A stretch of DNA of 59,080 bases from Niabella drilacis (GCF_900101395.1 NZ_FMZO01000024.1:1-59080), one strand, 5' to 3'. Counted from the stretch's first letter, positions 28,644 through 38,448 are shown. The notes: generated from the letters alone by a model not told the origin. Numbers and translations are program-made.

Positions 28644-29351
28644 ATGCCAAAGTATAAGAGGATTTTGTTGAAGCTCTCCGGAGAATCATTAATGGGAGAT
28701 AAAAATTTTGGGATGGACTCCGCTGTCATTTCGCAGTATGCCCGTGAAATAAAATCCGTAACGGACCTGGGCGTGGAAGTAGCTTTAGTGATCGGCGGGG
28801 GAAATATTTACAGGGGAATGAACGAGGCAGAGACCGGTATTGAGCGGGCACATGGCGACTACATGGGTATGCTGGCCACTGTGATCAATGGGATGGCACT
28901 ACAGGCCGGCCTGGAAAAAACGGGTCTGTTTACCCGGCTGCAAAGCGCCATCAAGATGGAGCAGATCGCAGAGCCCTATATCCGCCGCCGTGCGATCCGC
29001 CACCTGGAAAAAGGACGTGTGGTGATCTTTGGTGCCGGCACCGGAAATCCTTATTTTACCACAGACACGGCCGGTTCCCTGAGAGCGATCGAGATCAACG
29101 CTGATGTGATCCTGAAAGGTACCCGTGTGGATGGAGTTTATACCGCTGATCCGGAAAAAGATCCGACTGCTACCAAATATGATGAAGTTACTTACCAGGA
29201 ATGCCTCACAAAGAACCTGCGGATCATGGATATGACCGCCTTCACCCTTTGTATGGAAAATAACCTGCCGATCATTGTATTTGATATGAACCAGACAGGG
29301 AATCTTAAGAAACTGGTAGAAGGGGAAAAAATCGGAACGCTGATCCATTAA
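28644..29351 (+). CDS. pyrH: UMP kinase
   Basis: 235 residues, aspartokinase-like fold: N-terminal [14 protein letters not shown] with the phosphate loop, GGGNIYRG (about 53-60), [35 protein letters not shown]-type substrate region and [13 protein letters not shown]. It makes UDP from UMP in the cytoplasm and is essential for pyrimidine supply. Often next to frr in other bacteria; no frr is here. Own promoter. Confidence 0.97.
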   Translation: MPKYKRILLKLSGESLMGDKNFGMDSAVISQYAREIKSVTDLGVEVALVIGGGNIYRGMNEAETGIERAHGDYMGMLATVINGMALQAGLEKTGLFTRLQSAIKMEQIAEPYIRRRAIRHLEKGRVVIFGAGTGNPYFTTDTAGSLRAIEINADVILKGTRVDGVYTADPEKDPTATKYDEVTYQECLTKNLRIMDMTAFTLCMENNLPIIVFDMNQTGNLKKLVEGEKIGTLIH

Positions 29352-29508
29352 AAAAAGACGCAATTTTTTTTTAGCCGCCGGGAATGCATTATCCTTTATT
29401 TTTCCCCAGGTCTATGTAAAGGATGCAACCTGTTAAAATCTGCGCCGGCCGGCGGGATATTAATCCGCGTTTCATTATTTAATAAAAGTCTAAACAGCTT
29501 CCTATACC

Positions 29509-30156
29509 ATGAACCAGGAAATTGCCGGTATCCGGATCAATTATTCAAAAAAAAGTCTTTCAGAAACCGAAGTGGCAGCAGACCCTATCAGCCAGTTTAA
29601 CCACTGGTGGCAGGAGGCGATGGAGAGCCAGATCTCGGAGGTCAATGCCATGACACTGGCTACGGCCGATGCCAACGGCATCCCCGATGCGAGGATCGTT
29701 TTATTGAAGGATGTGTCCGAGAAAGGCTTTGTTTTTTTTACGAACTATGAAAGCCGGAAAGGCAAAGAGCTCCACGAAAATCCGAATGCCTGCCTGGTCT
29801 TTTTCTGGAAGGAACTCGAACGCCAGGTACGGATCACCGGAACCGTTACCAGGGTGTCAGAAGCCGAGAGCGATGCCTATTTTTATTCCCGGCCCGCCAG
29901 CAGCCAGATTGGCGCTATTGCTTCTCCCCAAAGCGCCGTAATCCCCGGCCGCGCTTTCCTCGACCAGCAGACCCAGGCCATCACCGAGCGCATCGCCTCC
30001 GGCCAGGATATCATAAGGCCCGCCCACTGGGGCGGCTACCAGGTCACCCCCGTTTCCGTAGAGTTCTGGCAGGGAAGGCCCAGCCGGTTGCACGACCGTT
30101 TGCGGTATACACGGCAGGAAGGCCTGCTTTGGAAAATTGAGCGGCTGGCGCCGTAA
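29509..30156 (+). CDS. pdxH: Pyridoxamine 5'-phosphate oxidase
   Basis: 215 residues. Family marks: DPISQFNHWWQEA, MTLATADANGIPDARIVLLK, FVFFTNYESRKGKEL and the C-terminal VEFWQGRPSRLHDRLRY, which binds FMN and PLP. It oxidises pyridoxine/pyridoxamine 5'-phosphate to PLP. Normal length. A long leader (157 bases after pyrH) has two A-rich stretches. Single gene. Confidence 0.96.
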   Translation: MNQEIAGIRINYSKKSLSETEVAADPISQFNHWWQEAMESQISEVNAMTLATADANGIPDARIVLLKDVSEKGFVFFTNYESRKGKELHENPNACLVFFWKELERQVRITGTVTRVSEAESDAYFYSRPASSQIGAIASPQSAVIPGRAFLDQQTQAITERIASGQDIIRPAHWGGYQVTPVSVEFWQGRPSRLHDRLRYTRQEGLLWKIERLAP

Positions 30157-30302
30157 AATTCAGGCAACGGTAAAACTGGGCGACTGATCGCCGAAAGCTA
30201 ACAGCTGTTTTCCGATCCACCGGAAAAATTCCCGATCGCGTAAATAAAACTCCGGATCGCGAAAAGATACTGCAGGCGGCCTTGCCGATTTTTGTTGCTA
30301 CT

Positions 30303-31538
30303 ATGGATACAGGCAATGCTTCTGCTCCCCCATCAGGGAGAAAAAAAATCCCGGGACTTTTTAAAATATGGGCTTCCCGGCTGCATTTATGGCTGGGAAT
30401 GACCGTTGGCATCCTTGTATTCATCATTTCCATTACCGGTTGCCTGTATGTATTTAAAGACGAGATCGAAGATCAGCTGCGAAGGGAGGTCATTTTTCAC
30501 GGGGAGCCCTCCATTGAAAACAAGACCATTCTTCCCCTACGGGTGCTGGAAGCAAAGGTCCAGGAACAATGTCATGAAAAGTACAACGTGCACTGGGCAG
30601 ATATCCCGATGGATAAAAAACGATCTTACCAGTTCTATTTTTATGAAACCGATCCGGACGCCTGGAATTATTTTGATGAATACATTATTTATAAAACCGC
30701 TTATGTAAACCCTTTCACGGGAAAAGTGCTGGCTGTATACGACGAAAAGAACGGCTTTTTCAATATTGTTAAGATCATTCACTGGAGTTTCCTGTTAAAC
30801 AGCGGCTGGGGAAAATATGTAGTGGGTATACCGGTGCTGATCTTTCTTGTTATGCTCATCACGGGTATCATTCTCTGGTGGCCCAAAAACAGGAAGGCCC
30901 GGAAACAGCGCATCTGGTTCCGGTGGAAAAACGTGCGCGCCTGGCGCCGCAGGAACTATGACCTGCACAGTATCCTTGGGTTTTATGCTTCCTTTACTGC
31001 TTTGATCATTGCTGTAACCGGCCTGTTTTATGCCTTTACATTTGTACAAAATGCCATTTATTTCAGCTTTTCAGGCGGCAAAACCACCATACCGGATTTT
31101 TCTGATATTGTAACCCGGGCGCCGGACAGCCTGCGCAACGAACAAACCCTTGATAAGATCGGCCGGCAGGTTGAAGCCCTGTATCCTACCGCGTTCAGTT
31201 ATTCGGTTGATTTGGGAAATGAGCACCTGGATAGCCATGAGCATCCGAACTTTTCCGTTTATGTGAAGCAACTGGGCTATTCCTACCATATTATGCACCA
31301 GCTGATCTTTGATGAAAACTCCGGTGCACTTCTAAAGAATTATAATCACAGGGAAAAAAATCCCGGGGAAAAGGCTATCGGGGCTAACTACGACGTGCAT
31401 GTTGGCGCTATCCTGGGCCTGCCAACGAAAATTCTTGCCTTTATAACAAGCCTGGTATGTGCATCGCTTCCTGTAACAGGTTTTCTTGTATGGTACGGCA
31501 GAAGGCGGAAAAAGAAAAAGCCCAAACGAATCGCTTGA
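30303..31538 (+). CDS. PepSY-TM (PiuB-like) membrane protein
   Basis: 411 residues from ATG 30303; a TTG 21 bases upstream is less likely. Four predicted helices: GMTVGILVFIISITGCLYVF, YVVGIPVLIFLVMLITGIIL, LGFYASFTALIIAVTGLFY and IYAFITSLVCASLPVTGFLVW-like end. N-terminal RLHLWLG and HIHWSFLLN/ HQLIF histidines are the haem-binding positions of the PepSY_TM family. Found with iron uptake; likely a membrane reductase or siderophore-linked protein. No TonB receptor adjoins it. Confidence 0.88.
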   Translation: MDTGNASAPPSGRKKIPGLFKIWASRLHLWLGMTVGILVFIISITGCLYVFKDEIEDQLRREVIFHGEPSIENKTILPLRVLEAKVQEQCHEKYNVHWADIPMDKKRSYQFYFYETDPDAWNYFDEYIIYKTAYVNPFTGKVLAVYDEKNGFFNIVKIIHWSFLLNSGWGKYVVGIPVLIFLVMLITGIILWWPKNRKARKQRIWFRWKNVRAWRRRNYDLHSILGFYASFTALIIAVTGLFYAFTFVQNAIYFSFSGGKTTIPDFSDIVTRAPDSLRNEQTLDKIGRQVEALYPTAFSYSVDLGNEHLDSHEHPNFSVYVKQLGYSYHIMHQLIFDENSGALLKNYNHREKNPGEKAIGANYDVHVGAILGLPTKILAFITSLVCASLPVTGFLVWYGRRRKKKKPKRIA

Positions 31539-31618
31539 GCATACATTATTTGTTCACAGCCTATAGATCACAGTTCATAGCACCTCTATGATCCATGACC
31601 TATAAACCATCAACCCGG

Positions 31619-31738
31619 CTACGCCTCCTCTTTTTTCTTGGCAGGAGCCTTTGTTGTTTTTGGGTTGGCCGGACGGCTTTTTCCAAATGAGCCCTTAAAG
31701 CGCTTTCCTTTTGCTGTTTTTTTATCTCCTCTTCCCAT
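31619..31738 (-). CDS. 30S ribosomal protein bTHX
   Basis: A 39-codon gene below common length limits. From ATG 31738 it reads MGRGDKKTAKGKRFKGSFGK then SRPANPKTTKAPAKKKEEA. The MGRGDKKTKKGKRFKGSFGK start is the hallmark of THX, a small very basic protein that sits at the top of the 30S head; known from Thermus and widely in Bacteroidota. The tail is lysine/alanine rich. Confidence 0.92.
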   Translation of the reverse strand: MGRGDKKTAKGKRFKGSFGKSRPANPKTTKAPAKKKEEA

Positions 31739-31854
31739 AGTTTTAAATTTTTGCAAATGTACGGTTTCTTGCCTTTCTACCTCCAAATACCGCTATGAAA
31801 TTCGGTACGGATATACTGGCCGGATAATACACCGCAGCTACAATGCCATTTTAT

Positions 31855-31891
31855 GTAATAAAAATGCCCCGTAATGCAGATCACGGGGCAT
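31855..31891 (-). terminator. Terminator of the HU gene
   Basis: ATGCCCCGT (31864-31872) pairs with ACGGGGCAT (31883-31891), 9 bp, loop of 10. On the minus strand it is followed by TTTT-rich bases. It is 20 bases past the HU stop. Confidence 0.8.
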
Positions 31892-31911
31892 CTATTTTTT
31901 TCAGTAAGCGA

Positions 31912-32181
31912 TCAGATCTTAGAAGCAAGCTCTTTACCGGCTTTGAAGCGGGCAACTTTTTTCGCCTTGATTTTGATCACAGCACCGGTTTGGGGATTAC
32001 GCCCGTTACGCGCAGCCCTCTTGGTCACAGAAAACGTTCCAAAACCTACAAGGGTCACTTTATCTCCTTTCTTCAACGTTTTTGTTACTGCTTCAACAAA
32101 AGAATCCAAAACCGTGTTTGCCTGTGTTTTTGTGATACCGGCGTCCGCGGATATCTTGTCGATCAATTCTGCTTTGTTCAT
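31912..32181 (-). CDS. HU-family DNA-binding protein
   Basis: 89 residues, nearly the exact length of HU. Starts [20 protein letters not shown], has [20 protein letters not shown] and [20 protein letters not shown], the two long beta-arms whose proline tip bends DNA. It acts as a nucleoid architectural protein. Own terminator. Confidence 0.96.
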   Translation of the reverse strand: MNKAELIDKISADAGITKTQANTVLDSFVEAVTKTLKKGDKVTLVGFGTFSVTKRAARNGRNPQTGAVIKIKAKKVARFKAGKELASKI

Positions 32182-32357
32182 AATAAAATATTTAATGAGT
32201 GTTTTTTATAACAAGACAAAATTAGAGGGTTTTTAATGACAGTAGCAAAAAACTTTTAAGCGATAGCGCTCCTTCCGTTACCGGGAAACCCGCGCCTGAT
32301 AAGACTTCCAGCAGAAAAAGCATTTAAGGAACAACACGGCCCAAACAAAGATCCCTC

Positions 32358-32386
32358 CTGAAACCCTTTGCTGTAAAGGGTTTCAG
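32358..32386. terminator. 12-bp hairpin between HU and the DUF4286 gene
   Basis: CTGAAACCCTTT (32358-32369) and AAAGGGTTTCAG (32375-32386) form a perfect 12-bp stem with a 5-base loop. A third copy of the arm word GGGTTTCAG lies at 32418-32426. There is no T run after it in either direction. It could be a terminator for the exonuclease/DUF4286 operon or a protein-binding dyad. Confidence 0.5.
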
Positions 32387-32481
32387 AGGACTATCGTCTG
32401 AAATCCACGCGGAACAAGGGTTTCAGGTAATATACAAATTATTTCAGACATTCTGCCTGCCCCCGAAAATGTTATGCACAT

Positions 32482-32796
32482 TCAATTCACAACCTGCAAA
32501 GCCGATTCAAAGCTATAGCAATCCGTGCCCCAGGTTGTTCGCATCTGCGCATTCAACGCCGCATAATGCGAGGCCGTAAACTGCTCATAATCTGCTGCAG
32601 ATCCGGCATAGAACTGAACGGCATAGGTGGGGTCTCCGTCCTCATCGCGGTTCATCAGTTTTAAGATCATGGCATCATAAAAGCATCCCGTAGCCATAAA
32701 GGCAGGTATATACACTTCCTTCAACCAGTTCAGCCATTTATCGTGAACCCCTCTGGTTACTTTAGTGGTCACATTCCATATATAAACCGGTTTCAT
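32482..32796 (-). CDS. DUF4286-family protein
   Basis: 104 residues from the ATG at 32796 (MKPVYIWNVT). Pattern: IWNVTTKVTRGVHDKWLNWL, IPAFMATGCFYDAMILKL, YAVQFYAGSAADYEQFT, a ferredoxin-like small protein of unknown function found in Bacteroidota. Its start codon overlaps the stop of the exonuclease III gene by one base, so the two form an operon. Confidence 0.85.
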   Translation of the reverse strand: MKPVYIWNVTTKVTRGVHDKWLNWLKEVYIPAFMATGCFYDAMILKLMNRDEDGDPTYAVQFYAGSAADYEQFTASHYAALNAQMRTTWGTDCYSFESALQVVN

Positions 32797-33566
32797 CAGC
32801 TTTTCAATTTTAGGTAAACAGGACAATGATCGCTATGCTTTACATCCGGATAAATTTCAGCATCCGTTACTTTTCCTTTTAACGCGTCGCTAACAGTTAT
32901 ATAATCGATCCGCCATCCTTTATTGTTCAGCCGCACGGAAGGGAACCGCTGGCTCCACCAGCTGTAGCGGTGGGGTACATCGGGATGTACCATCCGGAAT
33001 GTATCATTGAACCCGTTCTTCAGGAATTTGGTCATCCATTCCCGTTCTTCCGGAAGAAATCCTGAAGATTTTTTGTTCCCTTTCGGGTCGTGAATATCGA
33101 TCGCCTCATGGGCAATATTGTAGTCGCCGCAAAGTACCAGCTCGGGGCGGGTATTGCGCAGATCATCCAGGTAGGTATAAAGTTCATCGAGCCACATATA
33201 TTTGAAGGCCTGCCGCAGATCGCCGCTGGTACCGCTTGGAAAATAGGCGTTGATCAGCCTTATGGTTCCAAAATCCATTTGCAGCACTCTTCCTTCCTCA
33301 TCGCTGGTATGATGACCCGTTCCACAAATAACCTGATCCGGCTTGATCTTTGTAAACACAGCTACACCGCTGTATCCCTTTTTCTGGGCCGAGAACCAGT
33401 AGTCTTCATATCCAAGCTCCTGCAGTACCCGGGTATCCACATCCTCCCGGAGCGCTTTTGTTTCCTGGATACAGATCACATCGGCCGGGTCGGTCCTCAG
33501 CCAATCCATAAAACCTTTTTTAATGGCAGCCCGAATACCATTAACATTATAACTTATAATTCGCAT
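32796..33566 (-). CDS. xth: Exodeoxyribonuclease III
   Basis: 256 residues from ATG 33566 (a TTG at 33587 is not used). The endonuclease/exonuclease/phosphatase motifs are complete: SYNVNGIRAA (N7), CIQETKA (E34), GDYNIAHEAIDIHD (D and N near 150), WRIDYI (about 227) and SDHCPV (D and H near 247). It cuts at abasic sites and removes 3' blocks in base-excision repair. Confidence 0.96.
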   Translation of the reverse strand: MRIISYNVNGIRAAIKKGFMDWLRTDPADVICIQETKALREDVDTRVLQELGYEDYWFSAQKKGYSGVAVFTKIKPDQVICGTGHHTSDEEGRVLQMDFGTIRLINAYFPSGTSGDLRQAFKYMWLDELYTYLDDLRNTRPELVLCGDYNIAHEAIDIHDPKGNKKSSGFLPEEREWMTKFLKNGFNDTFRMVHPDVPHRYSWWSQRFPSVRLNNKGWRIDYITVSDALKGKVTDAEIYPDVKHSDHCPVYLKLKS

Positions 33567-33659
33567 AGCGTACGGTTGATTAAACAAAACAAAAATAAAA
33601 GGATTTCGTTATTTAAAAATTATATATGGATTATATTCGTATCCCTGATATTACAGCGT

Positions 33660-34409
33660 ATGGACCTAAAAGAAAAGAGCAGAGAGGCCGACCGGATCAT
33701 TCCTGCAAAAGAACATGTATATTTAGACGGGCCCAAAAGCAGGACCTATGAACTGGGATTTGCTTTTCATGTGTTATGGCAATTCCTGAAAGGGTTCAGG
33801 ACCCTTCACTTTGTAGGTCCCTGTATCACCGTTTTCGGATCTGCCCGTTTTAAGGAGGATCATATCTACTATCAGAAGGCAGAGGAATTTGGGAAAAGAA
33901 TAGCAGAACTGGGCTTTACCACAATGACCGGTGGCGGACCGGGTATTATGGAGGCGGCCAACAGGGGTGCTTTTGAAAACGGCGGCGAATCCGTTGGCTG
34001 TAATATCAAGCTGCCCTTTGAACAGCATTATAACAAGTACCTCACTGCTTCTGTAACATTTGAGCATTTCTTCGTCCGCAAGGTACTGCTGGTAAAATAC
34101 AGTTACGCTTTTGTTATTATGCCCGGCGGGTTTGGTACCATGGACGAGTTCTTTGAAACCGTAACGCTGATCCAGACCAAGACCATTACACAGTTCCCCA
34201 TTGTGCTGTTTGGAAAGGAATTCTATAAAGAGCTGATGCTGGCGATCGAAAGTATGGCGGCCAAAGGGACCATTTCAAAAGAGGACCTGGACCTGGTACT
34301 GCTGACGGATGATATTGACGAGGCCATGCACCATATCCGCCAGTACATTACCACCAACTACAAGATCAAAAAAAGATGGCCCATTCCCTGGCTTTTTGAA
34401 AAACGGTAG
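33660..34409 (+). CDS. LOG-family protein (TIGR00730)
   Basis: 249 residues from ATG 33660; the frame extends upstream but only over the opposite-strand exonuclease gene. Rossmann-like nucleotide phosphoribohydrolase fold with the family motifs TGGGPGIMEAANRGA (about 99-113) and MPGGFGTMDE (about 158-167). In plants and bacteria, LOG proteins release free cytokinin-type bases from nucleoside monophosphates; here the substrate is unknown. The N-terminal 60 residues contain a long charged lead. Confidence 0.93.
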   Translation: MDLKEKSREADRIIPAKEHVYLDGPKSRTYELGFAFHVLWQFLKGFRTLHFVGPCITVFGSARFKEDHIYYQKAEEFGKRIAELGFTTMTGGGPGIMEAANRGAFENGGESVGCNIKLPFEQHYNKYLTASVTFEHFFVRKVLLVKYSYAFVIMPGGFGTMDEFFETVTLIQTKTITQFPIVLFGKEFYKELMLAIESMAAKGTISKEDLDLVLLTDDIDEAMHHIRQYITTNYKIKKRWPIPWLFEKR

Positions 34410-35069
34410 TTAAGCCGGCATATGTTCCCCATCCGGTAACCGGTCCTTTTTTTTAAGCCAGAAAGGGCTTTGTGCCAGTGCGTACACAACAACAGCCGTG
34501 CTGCTCCCGATCAGCATCCCGGCAAAAACATCCGGTAAAAAATGCTGCCCAAGGTAGATCCTGGAGTACCCTGTCATACAGGCCAGGGAAAAAAACAGGG
34601 CCTGCACACCCCGCTTCCTGGTATGCAAACAGCATAGCAGCGCCAGGGCAAATGCAGAAGTGGTATGCCCCGAAGGGAAGCTGTTGTACCCCGAATGCGT
34701 AACCCCCTCGATAAAATAAGGATAGGCGGCCGATCCCAATGCCGCCATAGGTCTTGGCAAATGCACCATCTTTTTCAATACCTGTGCAATCATACCGGAG
34801 ACCAGGAAAGCCAGCAATATGCGGAATGCCAGCAGCCGGTTGTTAAGAAAAAACAGGAACAATGCCAGAAAGAGCGAGAACACTCCATCTCCAATGAAGG
34901 TACAGGCAATAAAAAAAGCATCCAGCGTTTTACAATGGAAAAAATTCAGCCAGAAAAAACTATGTTCCCTGGGTATCAGTATGCTGGGGAAGGCCACCCC
35001 GGTAATAAACAACGACAGGAAGCCGGCAAACATCCTGTGCTGACTGATAAAACCCCGGAATTGCTGCAT
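34410..35069 (-). CDS. PAP2-superfamily membrane phosphatase
   Basis: 219 residues with six predicted helices. The phosphatase motifs KKMVHLPRP (KX6RP), PSGHTT and R-IYLGQ-H-FLP-D (SRX5HX3D) are intact. Relatives dephosphorylate undecaprenyl pyrophosphate or other lipid phosphates at the inner membrane. The gene's stop is one base from the stop of the LOG-family gene on the plus strand, so the two converge tightly. Confidence 0.9.
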   Translation of the reverse strand: MQQFRGFISQHRMFAGFLSLFITGVAFPSILIPREHSFFWLNFFHCKTLDAFFIACTFIGDGVFSLFLALFLFFLNNRLLAFRILLAFLVSGMIAQVLKKMVHLPRPMAALGSAAYPYFIEGVTHSGYNSFPSGHTTSAFALALLCCLHTRKRGVQALFFSLACMTGYSRIYLGQHFLPDVFAGMLIGSSTAVVVYALAQSPFWLKKKDRLPDGEHMPA

Positions 35070-35288
35070 GTGCTGAATATTTGCCCCAAATCTATCCTGC
35101 TAATATTGCTTTTATATGAATTCCGGAAACTTAACAAATTGGTAAAGCTGTGGTCCTTCCCGATCACGCAGCACAGGAAGAGAATGATGGTGTAGGTTTG
35201 CCCGGCTATACAAAGAAACTTATGGAACTCCGATTAAAATAGTACCTTTAAAAGTTCGGTATCTTTATTTTAAACAAATTTATTTTTT

Positions 35289-36116
35289 ATGCGGATCTTT
35301 TTCGTTGTTCTGTTATCAGTGATTTCATTTTTCTCCAATGCACAGGAAAAATTTCCGCGAAAATGGGTGCAGCTGTTCAACGGGAAAGATCTTACAGGGT
35401 GGACACCCAAGATCACCGGCTATGCCTATGGTGATAATTTTGGCAATACTTTCCGGGTAGTCGACAAAAAACTAACCGTCAACTATGACCACTATAAGAC
35501 CTTCGATGACCGCTTTGGACACCTGTTTTATAAAACCCCTTACTCTTATTACCTGTTTGCGGTTGAATACCGCTTTGTGGGCAAACAGAACACCGGTGCT
35601 CCGGGCTGGGCGTATAAGAACAGCGGGGTTATGATCCATTGCCAGCCGCCAGCCACCATGGGCAAAGATCAGGATTTCCCGATCTCCATTGAGGTACAAT
35701 TGCTGGGTGGCGATGCCACGGGAGAGCGGAGCACCTGCAACCTGTGCACACCGGGTACCAATGTAGAAATGGATGGCAAGCTGGTAACACAGCATTGCAT
35801 TAACTCTACCTCAAAAACCTTCCGCAATGAGGAATGGGTACGGGCTGAGATACTTGTGCTGGGCGATTCGGTGATCAAGCACATAGCCAACGGGGATACG
35901 GTACTGGTTTACCAGAAACCACAGATCGGAGGCGGCAACGTGTCCCATTTTGATCCCACGGTGAAAAAAGACGGGGAGCTTTTAAAATCCGGCTATATAT
36001 CCCTTCAAAGCGAGGGCCATCCCATAGAGTTCAGGAAGGTGGAGATCATTGACCTCAGTCCCTATTATAACAAGCAACAGGCTGCAGCCGCTAAAAAAAG
36101 ACAACGCAAAAAATAA
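35289..36116 (+). CDS. DUF1080 (3-keto-disaccharide hydrolase-like) secreted protein
   Basis: 275 residues with a signal peptide (MRIFFVVLLSVISFFSNAQ). One beta-jelly-roll DUF1080 domain: LFNGKDLTGWTPK (about 32-44), VEYRFVGKQNTGAPGWAYKNSGVM, and the C-terminal PIEFRKVEIIDLS. Such proteins act on glycosides in the periplasm; some are 3-keto-glycoside hydrolases. It ends in a lysine/arginine tail. It leads a three-gene run with SemiSWEET and RlpA. Confidence 0.9.
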   Translation: MRIFFVVLLSVISFFSNAQEKFPRKWVQLFNGKDLTGWTPKITGYAYGDNFGNTFRVVDKKLTVNYDHYKTFDDRFGHLFYKTPYSYYLFAVEYRFVGKQNTGAPGWAYKNSGVMIHCQPPATMGKDQDFPISIEVQLLGGDATGERSTCNLCTPGTNVEMDGKLVTQHCINSTSKTFRNEEWVRAEILVLGDSVIKHIANGDTVLVYQKPQIGGGNVSHFDPTVKKDGELLKSGYISLQSEGHPIEFRKVEIIDLSPYYNKQQAAAAKKRQRKK

Positions 36117-36128
36117 TTCAATTTTCCC

Positions 36129-36410
36129 ATGGCATTGGTCGTATCAGGAGTTGACATCTTAGGGTATATTGCGGGCGCCATTACCACTCTTACGTTTTTG
36201 CCCCAGGTACTCAAAACAGTTCGTGAAAAATCGGTAAAAGATATTTCGCTGATGATGTTTATCATTGCTGCGGTCAATGAAATCCTATGGATCATCTACG
36301 GCGCGTTCCGGAACGATTGGGTCATCATTCTTACCAATGCTGTCATCCTTTGCCTGTCGCTGACGATGATCTATCTTAAGTTTGCCTACGCCAACAAACA
36401 GTCGTCCTGA
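36129..36410 (+). CDS. SemiSWEET sugar transporter
   Basis: 93 residues with three helices and the PQ-loop motif LPQVLKT near residue 27. Three-helix SemiSWEETs dimerise to make a sugar channel in the inner membrane. It follows the DUF1080 gene by 12 bases. The family's usual W/N pocket residues are seen as N46-E-ILW and N68-A (approximate). Together with DUF1080 it suggests uptake of a simple sugar product. Confidence 0.92.
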   Translation: MALVVSGVDILGYIAGAITTLTFLPQVLKTVREKSVKDISLMMFIIAAVNEILWIIYGAFRNDWVIILTNAVILCLSLTMIYLKFAYANKQSS

Positions 36411-36763
36411 TGCGTGGATCCTTCATATTGCCCCTATGCCTGTTTACGCTCCTGGCCTGCAGCCACAGGGTTAGCGAAACCGGCAGGGCCTCTTACTATG
36501 CAGATACATTCATCGGGCGAAAAACGGCAAGCGGCGCTGTTTTCCGGCAGTATAAAAGAACGGCGGCACACCCCTCGCTGCCCTTTGGTACAAAAGTGAA
36601 GGTAACCAACCTGAATAATGGCCGGAAAGTAAAGGTACATATCAACGACCGGGGGCCGTTTGTTCAGGGAAGGATCATTGACCTGAGCAAAAAGTCGGCT
36701 AAAAAGATCGGAATGCTAAAAGACGGGGTTGTACCGGTGACCATCACCTACAAAAAAAAGTAG
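36410..36763 (+). CDS. RlpA-like lipoprotein with a double-psi beta-barrel
   Basis: 117 residues. Lipobox LLAC near residue 16. RlpA pattern: [34 protein letters not shown], and the invariant [19 protein letters not shown] of the barrel. RlpA proteins of this type act on peptidoglycan at the outer membrane, but the C-terminal SPOR domain of the longer forms is absent. Its start overlaps the SemiSWEET stop by one base. Confidence 0.9.
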   Translation: MRGSFILPLCLFTLLACSHRVSETGRASYYADTFIGRKTASGAVFRQYKRTAAHPSLPFGTKVKVTNLNNGRKVKVHINDRGPFVQGRIIDLSKKSAKKIGMLKDGVVPVTITYKKK

Positions 36764-36787
36764 CCGCCGGTCTTGCAAAACCGGCGA
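36764..36787 (+). terminator. Hairpin after the RlpA gene
   Basis: CGCCGGT (36765-36771) pairs with ACCGGCG (36780-36786), 7 bp, loop of 8. No long T run. Probable terminator of the DUF1080-SemiSWEET-RlpA operon. Confidence 0.55.
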
Positions 36788-37191
36788 CCTGGGTTTAGAG
36801 GGCTAAGAGCAGCCGGATCCTATGCCTGAGGTTTGGGTAACCTCCCAGCATCTATTTGATTATCATCCAATTATTTTCTGTTTTCATGCTTCCTGCTGAT
36901 TGGTAAAAATAGCGCATATCTGTTAATCTGCTCCAATTTTCCAAATACCGGAAGTATTTTACGAGCCCGGGCAAAGCTTTTGTGAAATTCCAGGCTTCTG
37001 AAAGCGCACCGGCCCCAGACAATTAGCAAACTCCGGAGCTATAACGATTTATTCATTTAAAAAACCTTCAATTCAGACAAAAAATAATCAAATCATTATT
37101 TTTAATCCATTTTTTTCCTGATTTTCTTTTCTTAATTAAACTTTTAAAATAAGTTTAGCTATTTTCGGCAGCATAACGAAACAGACTGATC
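36788..37191. other. Intergenic, upstream of the ROK gene
   Basis: About 400 bases, no gene seen. The last 100 bases before the ROK gene are AT-rich (long A/T runs at about 37060-37150), as in promoter regions; no clear TAnnTTTG box was found. Confidence 0.4.
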
Positions 37192-38445
37192 ATGAAATCA
37201 AAAACGATTGTTGCGCAGGAACAGCCCCTCCTTTTTTCTGAGAGCAGGAAACAGTATCTCTTTAAGGTACGGTTACTAAAGTACCTGTATGAGGTCAATG
37301 CAGCATCGGTTGGAGAGATCTGTAAAGCGCTTTCCATAAGCACACCAACCACGCTTAAATTGCTGGGAGAGCTGAACAAAGAGCAATGGATTGAAAAGCG
37401 GGGTTTTGGAAAGTCGATGGGAGGCCGGAAACCAGACCTTTTTGGACTGAAGCCCGGGTCGCTGTACACCCTTTGCATCGATATTGAACTGTTTAGTGTA
37501 AAGATGGTCATCATGGACAATGCCCATGTTGAAAGTACACCCATTGTGACCACCCTGCATACCTTGTCGAAAGACCGGCACGAAATAGACCAGATCCACC
37601 AAATGGCCGTTGCACTGCTGGATCAGTCGGGTATCGATAAAAAACGGCTTATTGGCGTCAGCATCGGCATGCCGGGTTTGGTAGATTCCTTCAAAGGGGA
37701 AAATTATAGCTATTTTACAGGCGATGTGCCTGGAAAAACGCTGCAACATTCTTTTGAGGAAAAATTCGGTCTCCCGGTAGTGCTTCAGAACGATGTTAAA
37801 GGTACTGCCGTTGCGGAACTGCGGCACGGACAGGCGCTTGGTAAAAAAAACGCGCTGGTACTGCTGATGGACTGGGGTGTTGGCCTGGGTATTATCATGG
37901 ACGGAAAAGTACGGCAGGGCGCGTCCGGTTTTTCGGGGGAAATGGGACATATCCCTTTTATTGATAACGGGGACCTGTGCTATTGCGGCAAACACGGTTG
38001 CCTGGAAACCGTTGCATCCGGTCTGGCACTGGCAAAAATGGCAAAGGAAGGCATTCTCTCGGGCAAGAACTCCATACTCGCAGAACTATCAGAGAAGGAG
38101 ATCGACAACATTGAAGCGGAGGTTGTGATCAAGGCAGCCAACCGGGGCGATCAGTATGCGATCAAACTGCTGTCCAATATCGGCACCAACATGGGTAAGG
38201 GCATTTCGACCCTCATCCAGCTTTTCAACCCTGAACTGATCGTATTGGGCGGCAAAATTGCCGAGGCCCGGCAATACATTACGCTGCCCATGCAGCAGGC
38301 CATCAATACCTATTGTATGACGCAGATCCGCGAAAAAGCATCCATCGTCTCTTCAGAACTGGGAAAAAACGGGCGCCTCCTGGGATATGCCACCGCTTCC
38401 CTCGATCACTATTTTGATTCCCTGCTGAAGGAACTGGAAGCCTAA
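37192..38445 (+). CDS. ROK-family transcriptional regulator
   Basis: 417 residues. N-terminal winged helix (about 22-85; LLKYLYEVNAASVGEICK, STPTTLKLLGELNKEQWI), then a sugar-kinase-like ROK domain with SIGMPGLVDS, DWGVGLGIIMDG and the zinc site GHIPF...CYCGKHGCLET (about 245-275). ROK repressors sense a sugar and control its use. It stands alone, so the target cannot be read. The target may be the adjacent sugar genes (SemiSWEET) or elsewhere. Confidence 0.93.
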   Translation: MKSKTIVAQEQPLLFSESRKQYLFKVRLLKYLYEVNAASVGEICKALSISTPTTLKLLGELNKEQWIEKRGFGKSMGGRKPDLFGLKPGSLYTLCIDIELFSVKMVIMDNAHVESTPIVTTLHTLSKDRHEIDQIHQMAVALLDQSGIDKKRLIGVSIGMPGLVDSFKGENYSYFTGDVPGKTLQHSFEEKFGLPVVLQNDVKGTAVAELRHGQALGKKNALVLLMDWGVGLGIIMDGKVRQGASGFSGEMGHIPFIDNGDLCYCGKHGCLETVASGLALAKMAKEGILSGKNSILAELSEKEIDNIEAEVVIKAANRGDQYAIKLLSNIGTNMGKGISTLIQLFNPELIVLGGKIAEARQYITLPMQQAINTYCMTQIREKASIVSSELGKNGRLLGYATASLDHYFDSLLKELEA

Positions 38446-38448
38446 CGG

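Noticed and set aside
33090-33659. N-terminal extension of the LOG-family protein
   Set aside because: It lies wholly over the exonuclease III gene on the other strand and is not conserved in the family; the ATG at 33660 fits.
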